24,379 bases of DNA from IMG/VR virus record IMGVR_UViG_3300025264_000112, positions 1 to 24,379 of that record; one strand, written 5' to 3'. The DNA is from a virus. Of the stretch, positions 7,130 through 12,941 are shown in pieces (within the stretch, counting starts at the first letter, position 1; the number at the start of each line of letters is the position of its first letter). Under the pieces are notes generated by a model, which was given only the letters and a program-made list of their open reading frames with translations, was not told the DNA's origin and ran no database searches. Made by a program: the position numbers and the translations under genes.

Positions 7130-7744
7130 ATGTCTACTACTAAAGCATTTCGTGGTTTCGTTCCTGCTCGTATGAAAGGCGGCGCTTATAATAATGAGGC
7201 TGTCACTGACATGATCACGCTTACCTCCACAGGTCAAACGGGATCACCAACTAACAACATTTTCACAGGTGATCCGGTAGTGATGCCGGGGGCAAACTTT
7301 GCCACTATTTCACCTTATGTTGCTGGTACCCTAAAGCCTTCGGGCGTTTTTATGGGTTGCCAATATGTGGAAAATGGAGAACAGAAGTTCTCTCGTTTTT
7401 GGAATGGCGGAACGAGCGCCACGGATATCAAGTTCTTTGTGATAACTAATCCTGATCAGACTTATCATATTCAGGCTTCTTTGTCGCTCTCGGCGGCTGA
7501 GTTGTTAATCGTGAAGAATTATAATGTAACTGTAAGTTCCACTGCTTCTTCGGGTAGTACTACCACTGGTCAGTCCAGTTATTATCTGGATGGAGCTTCT
7601 GGAACTGAAGCAACGGCCCAAGTTCGTGTCATTGGCAAGGCCAAGTATCCTGACGAAAAGGATTCTGATGCCTATCCAATCGTGGAGGTCTGGTTAAATC
7701 AACACCGTGACCGATATGTAACAGCCACGGCTTCAACGGCTTAA
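7130..7744 (+). CDS. Probable head decoration or minor capsid protein
   Basis: 204 residues directly upstream of the major capsid gene with a strong AAAGGAG site. The sequence looks like an all-beta structural protein: rich in Ser, Thr and Gly, few charges, no catalytic motif. It contains GDPVVMPGANFATISPYVAG, FSRFWNGG and a conserved-looking end EVWLNQHRDRYVT. Proteins with this end occur next to capsid genes in other phages known to me, usually without a named function. Decoration of the shell is an inference from position and composition. Confidence 0.7.
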   Translation: MSTTKAFRGFVPARMKGGAYNNEAVTDMITLTSTGQTGSPTNNIFTGDPVVMPGANFATISPYVAGTLKPSGVFMGCQYVENGEQKFSRFWNGGTSATDIKFFVITNPDQTYHIQASLSLSAAELLIVKNYNVTVSSTASSGSTTTGQSSYYLDGASGTEATAQVRVIGKAKYPDEKDSDAYPIVEVWLNQHRDRYVTATASTA

Positions 7745-7759
7745 TAGGGAGGATTTATC

Positions 7760-8692
7760 ATGGCTATTAATAGAGCTAGTATTAGTAAAGAACTCCTTCC
7801 CGGTCTTAATGCTGTTTTTGGGTTGGAGTATGGTGAAGTAAACAACGAGCACAAAGTTCTTTATGAGGTAGAGAATTCAGATCGGGCATTTGAGGAAGAA
7901 GTCCTCTTCACCGGATTTGGAACTGCCCCAACAAAGGGCGAAGGTGCTGCTGTTTCCTATGATGATGCACAGGAAAGCTACACGGCCCGGTACACTGCCG
8001 AGACCGTGGCGTTGGCCTTTGCTATCACCGAGGAAGCAATGGAAGATAACCTGTATGATACGTTTGCAAAGCTTCGTGCCAAAGGTTTGGCCCGTGCGAT
8101 GGCAAATACCAAACAGGTCAAGGGTGCCAATCTTTTCAATAATGGTTTTACTGCCACTATTGGTGATGGTGTTGCGTTCTTTTCAGCTTCGCATCCCACC
8201 ATTGCAGATGGTAATCAGTCGAATCTGATGGCGGCTTCCGATCTTTCAGAATCTACCTTGGAGACAGCTCTTACCAATGTACAGAAGATCAAGGATGATC
8301 GTGGTATTCTGGTTGGTGCGAGTGCTGTTTCTCTACATATCCCAGTTGATTCGTGGGCAATTGCAGATCGTATTCTTTCCAGTCCTGGTAATACTCAAGC
8401 CAGTGCTGCGTCAGGTGCTACTTCTGGTGGCTTCAATACGAATGCAATCAATGCTACTCGTCATATGGGTATGTTACCTGAAGGTTATCATATCAATCGT
8501 CGTTTCTCTGATACGACATCCTATTTCATCAAGACTGATGTTCCGAACGGTACCAAGATGTTTATTCGTTCGCCTCTTCAGACCAAGATGGAACCGGATT
8601 TTGATACTGGCAATCTTCGCTTCAAGGCACGGGAGCGTTACAGCTTCGGTGTTTCCGATTGGCGGGGTTTCTTTGGAAGTCTCGGTTCTTAA
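7760..8692 (+). CDS. Major capsid protein, Mu gpT-like
   Basis: 310 residues forming the head shell. The segments ALAFAITEEAMEDNLYDTF, ARAMANTKQVKGANLFNNGF and VAFFSASHPTIADGNQSNLM, together with the late RERYSFGVSDWRGFFGS, match the Mu gpT type of capsid protein, which has the HK97 fold. The N-terminus has no long delta domain and no prohead protease is seen nearby, so a separate scaffold (5656-6594) is expected to guide assembly. GGGAGGA directly upstream is the best ribosome-binding site in this operon, and a terminator-like hairpin follows the stop, both typical for the most abundant virion protein. Confidence 0.9.
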   Translation: MAINRASISKELLPGLNAVFGLEYGEVNNEHKVLYEVENSDRAFEEEVLFTGFGTAPTKGEGAAVSYDDAQESYTARYTAETVALAFAITEEAMEDNLYDTFAKLRAKGLARAMANTKQVKGANLFNNGFTATIGDGVAFFSASHPTIADGNQSNLMAASDLSESTLETALTNVQKIKDDRGILVGASAVSLHIPVDSWAIADRILSSPGNTQASAASGATSGGFNTNAINATRHMGMLPEGYHINRRFSDTTSYFIKTDVPNGTKMFIRSPLQTKMEPDFDTGNLRFKARERYSFGVSDWRGFFGSLGS

Positions 8693-8700
8693 TAAGAGTA

Positions 8701-8730
8701 GGGAGAGTGGTGTAGTGCCACTCTCTCTTT
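8701..8730 (+). terminator. Terminator-like hairpin after the capsid gene
   Basis: Arms 8701-8710 and 8718-8727 form a 10-bp stem with one G-T pair around a seven-base loop, followed by TTTATCTT. The T-run is short and interrupted, so termination is probably partial. This would give high expression of the capsid gene and lower expression of the genes after it. No promoter is obvious between here and the next gene. Confidence 0.7.
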
Positions 8731-8748
8731 ATCTTGGGAGAAAAATTT

Positions 8749-9297
8749 ATGGCTAACAAAAAGCTTAAAGACGTTCCACATATACGTCCTGATTTATTGA
8801 CTAGAGTACTAACTGGAGAGGGTAGTCCCACTATAGGAGATCTTCCACAAAAGGGAATATTGGGAAGTCATATAGCACCTCGACAAGCCAGAGTCCAACA
8901 TAAAACTTCAGTACGAAATTTTAAGAGGGGACTACAGGCAGAAGGTCGCCGAATAATGAGGTTAGAGAAGAAATGGAAAAATAATCGTGATCCTGATGAT
9001 TATGATGCTTTACAAAAAGCTATACAAGGATTTCATAATACTTTAGCTAGAGAAGAGGAACGACTAAATCCTGAAGCTGGGATGAAAGAACCTGGAGATC
9101 CAATAGGAACAGGTGGTCACCCTCTAATGATGGGAACAGTTGGTCGAGGTTCCCCACCCCAGTCTAGTCGAAAAAGAGGTGGCGCTGCTGGTTCTAAGGC
9201 TGCTAAAACTAAGTCTATTAAGAAACGAAAAAAGAAAAGTAAAGCTTTTTCTGGTGATGATTTTGTTCGTGAAGTCAATAACTACAAGGAAATGTAA
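8749..9297 (+). CDS. Lys/Arg-rich hypothetical protein
   Basis: 182 residues, strongly basic, with no recognised domain. The middle (about 55-105) is charged and helical; residues 140-170 are almost pure Lys, Arg, Ala, Ser and Gly (KSIKKRKKKSKAF). The end, GDDFVREVNNYKEM, faintly resembles the GNKxVASLYD tails of two later basic proteins. GGGAG at 8736-8740 is eight bases before ATG 8749; an upstream in-frame TTG (8734) is not needed. A DNA-binding internal head protein is conceivable from charge and position, but unproven. Confidence 0.72.
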   Translation: MANKKLKDVPHIRPDLLTRVLTGEGSPTIGDLPQKGILGSHIAPRQARVQHKTSVRNFKRGLQAEGRRIMRLEKKWKNNRDPDDYDALQKAIQGFHNTLAREEERLNPEAGMKEPGDPIGTGGHPLMMGTVGRGSPPQSSRKRGGAAGSKAAKTKSIKKRKKKSKAFSGDDFVREVNNYKEM

Positions 9298-9636
9298 ATG
9301 GCAACAAATATTAAAGCTGCAATAGCAACTGGTGATGCAGTTCTGACATATGTAGAGGATGATACCACGGTTGGTGCCAATGGCGGTAATAATTTCCAGC
9401 CCAGCACTACTCGTATTCTAGCTCTACACGCCTTGGCTACTGCTGCCGGATCGTATTCAATTAAAGGACAGAGACAAATTACCAACAAGACGGCGGAAGG
9501 GACAGCAATCAAGTTTCAGGTAGCTGCCAATGAAGCCACCGATATTTATATGGGTGAGCTGGGTGTTCCCGTCTATGGTGTGGTTAGTGTTTCCGGTCCT
9601 ACAGATGGTTGTGTTCTGACTGCTTTTATAGGCTAG
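9298..9636 (+). CDS. Small beta-rich structural protein
   Basis: 112 residues, small uncharged side chains, no Cys until near the end, pattern of short beta strands (AVLTYVEDDTTV, SYSIKGQRQIT, GVVSVSGPTDGCVLTAFIG). It begins right after the previous stop, with AAGGAA five bases before the ATG. Function is not recognised. Between capsid and adaptor genes, a small decoration or head-completion protein is plausible. Confidence 0.65.
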   Translation: MATNIKAAIATGDAVLTYVEDDTTVGANGGNNFQPSTTRILALHALATAAGSYSIKGQRQITNKTAEGTAIKFQVAANEATDIYMGELGVPVYGVVSVSGPTDGCVLTAFIG

Positions 9637-9638
9637 TC

Positions 9639-10316
9639 ATGGTCGCTTATTCGTATTTGAAGGCGGACCTGATCAACTCGTCTGAGAATGACTCCACTGA
9701 TTTTGAGGCTCAGATTCCTTATTTTGTGGAGAAGGCAGAGTTACGTCTAACCAAGGATTTGGATGATGTCGGGCTAGATGAATATTCTTCAATAACTCTG
9801 ACTGCCGGTACTGCCACTGTTAGTCTGAATGATCGAGTTCGTATTGTACGCAATGTGAACTATACTACCAGTGCGTCCAGCATCAAGACAAATCTTCTTC
9901 AAAGAACAATAGAATATGCGAATGATTACTGGCCTGTCAGTGCATCCACAGGTACACCCAGATATTATTCCAGAAAAAATAATTCATCTATTTTTGTTGT
10001 TCCTACCCCAGCATCTACCTTGACTGGGGAAATCCAAACAGTTTCTCGTCCGCTTGCTCTTGCTTCCGCAACGGGTACAAGTGTGACAACCAGTAATTAT
10101 TTCAGTGAATATTGTTATGATGCCCTTTTCTATGCTTCCATGATTGAGGCAACCATGTACATGAAAGATTGGAATACATTACAAACATGGCAACAACAAT
10201 ATCAGGTTGCCGTGGATACACTTCGTAATCAGGCTCGCAGGACCAGACAGGACGATATGGCCGTGGCAGCAAGTCCAGCGGGTGGTCCAGACACACTAAT
10301 ACAGGGAGGAAGTTAA
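9639..10316 (+). CDS. Head-tail adaptor protein, SU10-type
   Basis: 225 residues; expected to form the ring attached below the portal. Visible features of this family are the N-terminal YSYLKADLINSSENDSTDFE, the helix with PYFVEKAELRLTKDLD, a central beta part ending in GTPRYYSRKNNSSIFVVPTP, and a long C-terminal helical segment (FYASMIEATMYMKDWNTLQT, then QYQVAVDTLRNQARRTRQDD). An in-frame TTG lies at 9609 inside the preceding gene; ATG 9639 is chosen because it follows the preceding stop. The gene ends in TAATG, overlapping the next start by one base. Assignment is by pattern and place in the order, without alignment. Confidence 0.8.
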   Translation: MVAYSYLKADLINSSENDSTDFEAQIPYFVEKAELRLTKDLDDVGLDEYSSITLTAGTATVSLNDRVRIVRNVNYTTSASSIKTNLLQRTIEYANDYWPVSASTGTPRYYSRKNNSSIFVVPTPASTLTGEIQTVSRPLALASATGTSVTTSNYFSEYCYDALFYASMIEATMYMKDWNTLQTWQQQYQVAVDTLRNQARRTRQDDMAVAASPAGGPDTLIQGGS

Positions 10317-10957
10317 TGGCAGCATGGTTAATACCAGTAGGTGTTGGCGCTTCAGCAGTAGCTAAAACACCAATAAGATATTTAGTTAAATGGATAACCC
10401 CAACTGGAAAGACAGCAACTAAATCAGTAGGAAGTAAAGAGGCTGGCATTAAAGCTCTAGGACAGAAAGGTTTTAAACCTAGTGATATTAAAGTAGAAAC
10501 AGGTAAGGGTGTTAGAGCCAAGGGAGCGGAACCAAAAAAGACTAAGTCATCTGGAAGGTGGGAAAAATTTAGAAAGCATGGAAGTCAGGTCGAAGGATCA
10601 GAAAAGGCTAGAGCAGAAGATGGAGGTAAGACTATGAAAAAGCAACACGGTGGTATGACTCATGTTGGTTTGTATCCTGCTGAAGAACGTGGAGAGGATA
10701 TATCAAGATCAACTGGTACTTTATCCCAGGCTAAACGAAAACGATATATGAATAAGGGTGGTATAGTAGGTGATAAGAAGCAGGGCTATAAGGCTCGTAA
10801 AGATGAGTCGATTGCCGAGAGAGTGAAGAAGAAGCGTACCAAGAAACAGCTTGTGGCCAGTCGAGATGAGTCTTATGGTAAGTGGGGTAAGGGTAAAGGT
10901 AAGGGTAAGATTAATCAAACTGATGGTAATAAGCTTGTAGCTTCTCTCTATGATTAA
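10316..10957 (+). CDS. Basic hypothetical protein with C-terminal GNKLVASLYD tag
   Basis: 213 residues with high Lys and Gly content, function unknown. The short N-terminal part (RYLVKWITPTGKTATKSVG, then EAGIKALGQKGFKPSDIKVE) looks like a small folded domain; the rest is low complexity with RKHGSQVEGSEKARAEDGGK and MNKGGIVGDKK. The last residues GNKLVASLYD recur almost exactly at the end of the next gene, though the rest of the two proteins differs. GGGAGGA precedes the ATG, which overlaps the adaptor stop. It could be a DNA-binding or ejected virion protein; this is inferred from charge and neighbours. Confidence 0.72.
   Translation: MAAWLIPVGVGASAVAKTPIRYLVKWITPTGKTATKSVGSKEAGIKALGQKGFKPSDIKVETGKGVRAKGAEPKKTKSSGRWEKFRKHGSQVEGSEKARAEDGGKTMKKQHGGMTHVGLYPAEERGEDISRSTGTLSQAKRKRYMNKGGIVGDKKQGYKARKDESIAERVKKKRTKKQLVASRDESYGKWGKGKGKGKINQTDGNKLVASLYD
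10923..10957 (+). repeat. Copy 1 of a 35-base repeat encoding a shared C-terminal tag
   Basis: Matches 11475-11509 at 32 of 35 bases, including the stop codon. Two differences are silent and one changes Leu to Phe. Confidence 0.85.
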
Positions 10958-10981
10958 GGATAAAGGTAAAGGAGATAATTA

Positions 10982-11509
10982 ATGTATTTACAAACAGGTT
11001 CAAAAATTTTTAATCTTTTAGGTGGCCGTGCAGCAGCAAAGAAAGCATATGAGATGATTAAAAATTATATGGGTAGTGATGTTAGGGTAATTTCAAAGCC
11101 TACCACAGCTCAAAAAAAAGCCGCAACAGAATTATCCTCTTCTCGTAGTCACGCTGTACAAACTCTACGAAAAGTAGGGGAAGAGGCACAAGGACAAAGG
11201 AATATTAAGTATTGGGATAGAATTATAAATCCTCCTAAACAAACTAAAGGTATAAAAACACAATCAGGTGAAAGAGGAGAAGGTTTAACAGAAGCACAAA
11301 AGGCTGCACGTAGTAGAGCAAGTCAACAACAATTTCTGAAGGCAGAGAGACCTGCTCGTCAGAGGCAAGAAGGAATACAATCTGCAAGGGAGAAGAGACG
11401 TTGGGCAGAAAGAGATGCTGAAAGAAACAAAGGTGGTCAAGTAGGTAATAAGAAGAGTTCTAATAATCATGCAAATGGTAACAAGTTTGTAGCTTCTCTT
11501 TATGATTAA
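10982..11509 (+). CDS. Basic helical hypothetical protein with C-terminal GNKFVASLYD tag
   Basis: 175 residues, rich in Arg, Lys, Gln, Ala and Glu; no family recognised. The N-terminus (YLQTGSKIFNLLGGRAAAKK) may form an amphipathic helix. Residues about 95-150 (EAQKAARSRASQQQFLKAER, then QSAREKRRWAERDAERNKGG) are highly charged helix. The tail NKGGQVGNKK followed by GNKFVASLYD parallels the preceding protein. AAAGGAG at 10968-10974 is seven bases before the ATG, an excellent site. By neighbours it may be an internal or ejected virion protein. Confidence 0.72.
   Translation: MYLQTGSKIFNLLGGRAAAKKAYEMIKNYMGSDVRVISKPTTAQKKAATELSSSRSHAVQTLRKVGEEAQGQRNIKYWDRIINPPKQTKGIKTQSGERGEGLTEAQKAARSRASQQQFLKAERPARQRQEGIQSAREKRRWAERDAERNKGGQVGNKKSSNNHANGNKFVASLYD
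11475..11509 (+). repeat. Copy 2 of the 35-base C-terminal tag repeat
   Basis: Second copy of the stretch at 10923-10957; see that entry. Both copies end in TATGATTAA, so the ATG at 11502 inside this copy may be a by-product of the repeat and not a true start. Confidence 0.85.
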
Positions 11510-11534
11510 TCGAGCCAGTGTGGGACAAGAGATT

Positions 11535-11744
11535 ATGAAAGCACCCAAGAAACGTCAGAGTGGTAAGAAGTGGATTCAAGGAGCTATCAAGCGACCAGGA
11601 GCTTTACGAAAGAAACTGGGAGTGAAGCCTGGAAAGAAAATAACAGCGGCTCAATTAAGAAAAGCTTCCAAGAGCAAGAATCCTAGAACACGTAGACAGG
11701 CTAACTTAGCCAAGACACTAAAAAAGATGAACAGGAAAAGTTAA
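11535..11744 (+). CDS. Small very basic protein with KPGALRxxLGV-type motif
   Basis: 69 residues from this start, about one third Lys or Arg. The pattern WIQGAIKRPGALRKKLGVKP, then GKKITAAQLRKASKSKNPRT and RQANLAKTLKKM, is one I recognise from small proteins of many phages; their function is not established to my knowledge, and DNA or capsid association fits the charge. The start is uncertain: ATG 11502 overlaps the previous gene and has no ribosome-binding site, while ATG 11535 follows a weak AAGAG. The gene ends in TAATG with the next start. Confidence 0.78.
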   Translation: MKAPKKRQSGKKWIQGAIKRPGALRKKLGVKPGKKITAAQLRKASKSKNPRTRRQANLAKTLKKMNRKS

Positions 11745-12610
11745 TGAGTAGTATGTTCAGACCTTACGATCCTAGTATGGGAATTACCCAAGATCAATAT
11801 TCGCAACGGATTGCCCAAGCGAATAAACAACTCTATGGTGGTGGTCTAAGTAGTCTTTCTGGTAGTCAACTTAGTACTCAAGGACCAAGGTCTATTCCGG
11901 GAACAGGTGGTCCGGCGCAACACTTTGCATATATTCCTTTTCCAGGGGAACATATTGGCAGACCCAGATTACCTTCATTTGATGATAGATATATGGATTG
12001 GAGAAGAGACGAGCCTTGGATCAATAAAGAAACTGGAGAACCTTGGAAATCTCAAGGTCGGGGGGATATGCCTCCGGGATCTAGGGCTGGTCCAAATGAT
12101 GCACCAGAACCTTGGCCTGATGATCCAAGATTAGCTGCGTATGAGCAGGGGCCAACGGAGAGTTCAATTGATTTTCCGGGTCATGCAATAACACTACCTT
12201 GGAGACCAGATACTTATCCGCCAGACGTTTTAAAACCGATGCCACTTCCGAAACCACCTGTGATGCCACCTCAACCACCTGTGACACCTACTCCGCAACC
12301 ACCTGTGATGCCACCTCAACCACCTGTGACACCTACTCCGCAACCACCTGTGATACCTGATTGGCAGAGAAGAAGGCCAGGACATGAAATCCAGGCTGAT
12401 TTAGCAAGAGCTAGGGCAGCTTCTTCTGTTGGAATACCACCCGTAAGTCCAACACCGCCACCCCAACTTCCTGCAAGTACACAAATGCCGACTCCATATT
12501 CACCGGCACCAGCACCAGTCTTTCGTCCACCTGCAATTCAACTAAGACATGGTGGTTCTCTAACAGAATCTATTTTAAGTATATTAAGAAATTTATCAAA
12601 GGAGAATTAG
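11744..12610 (+). CDS. Proline-rich hypothetical protein
   Basis: 288 residues, function unknown. The first half is rich in Pro, Gly, Trp and Asp without a recognised fold. Residues about 165-205 are a polyproline stretch made by a perfect 45-base tandem repeat (2.2 copies) with unit PPVMPPQPPVTPTPQ. After another Pro-rich stretch the protein ends in RHGGSLTESILSILRNLSKE, a short amphipathic helix behind a GG pair like the tails of neighbouring proteins. AGGAAAAG lies before the ATG, which overlaps the preceding stop by one base. A flexible linker or extended structural protein is likely. Confidence 0.68.
   Translation: MSSMFRPYDPSMGITQDQYSQRIAQANKQLYGGGLSSLSGSQLSTQGPRSIPGTGGPAQHFAYIPFPGEHIGRPRLPSFDDRYMDWRRDEPWINKETGEPWKSQGRGDMPPGSRAGPNDAPEPWPDDPRLAAYEQGPTESSIDFPGHAITLPWRPDTYPPDVLKPMPLPKPPVMPPQPPVTPTPQPPVMPPQPPVTPTPQPPVIPDWQRRRPGHEIQADLARARAASSVGIPPVSPTPPPQLPASTQMPTPYSPAPAPVFRPPAIQLRHGGSLTESILSILRNLSKEN
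12254..12354 (+). repeat. 45-bp perfect tandem repeat, 2.2 copies
   Basis: Units 12254-12298 and 12299-12343 are identical, followed by 11 bases of a third. Each unit encodes 15 residues, mostly proline. Perfect identity at third codon positions points to a recent duplication. Confidence 0.92.
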
Positions 12611-12611
12611 A

Positions 12612-12761
12612 ATGGAAAATAAAGTTGCCGATACTGTAAATAAATTACCTGAAATGGGAGGTGGTATTATGGACCATTGGATAGGAATAGTTGTGGGTCT
12701 AGTTGTGGTATGTGCTGTTGGTTACATGATTTGGAAGAAAATGAAGAAGAAGGGATTGTAA
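12612..12761 (+). CDS. 49-residue single-span membrane protein, holin-like
   Basis: A short gene with strong support: AAAGGAG at 12598-12604 stands seven bases before the ATG. The product has a polar N-terminus with GGG, one membrane segment at 23-41 (WIGIVVGLVVVCAVGYMIW), and a basic tail KKMKKK, which by the positive-inside rule keeps the C-terminus in the cytoplasm. Single-span holins and spanin-like peptides have this size and shape, and a lytic transglycosylase domain is encoded 180 bases downstream. Against a lysis role is the location inside a block of virion genes; it could instead be a small membrane protein of the virion or of DNA entry. No family is recognised. Confidence 0.75.
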   Translation: MENKVADTVNKLPEMGGGIMDHWIGIVVGLVVVCAVGYMIWKKMKKKGL

Positions 12762-12762
12762 T

Positions 12763-12939
12763 ATGCATGGACCACATACATTAATTAAACGACCACATAA
12801 TCTTGATGATTTGGTGGGACGCCCCACAGGTCAAGGCTATGGCGCTGCCAGGAAAGGACCGGATGTGAAGGGTCCGCCCCAGGATGTAGTTGTAGATGAA
12901 GACTATCAACAAGGCAAAGCTTTTAAAATAGAAGACTAA
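12763..12939 (+). CDS. 58-residue hypothetical protein
   Basis: Starts one base after the previous stop, with AAGGG eight bases upstream of the ATG, and ends two bases before the next gene. The product has a basic first part (MHGPHTLIKRPHNLDDLVGR), a Gly/Pro-rich middle (GQGYGAARKGPDVKGPPQ) and an acidic end (DVVVDEDYQQGKAFKIED). It looks soluble and partly disordered. I do not recognise it. The tight fit into the gene chain is the main reason to accept it. Confidence 0.65.
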   Translation: MHGPHTLIKRPHNLDDLVGRPTGQGYGAARKGPDVKGPPQDVVVDEDYQQGKAFKIED

Positions 12940-12941
12940 AC

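Noticed and set aside
10950-10982. Ten-residue frame ending exactly at the next start (TAATG)
   Set aside because: It arises from the repeated TATGATTAA at the end of the C-terminal tag and has no ribosome-binding site or composition of note.
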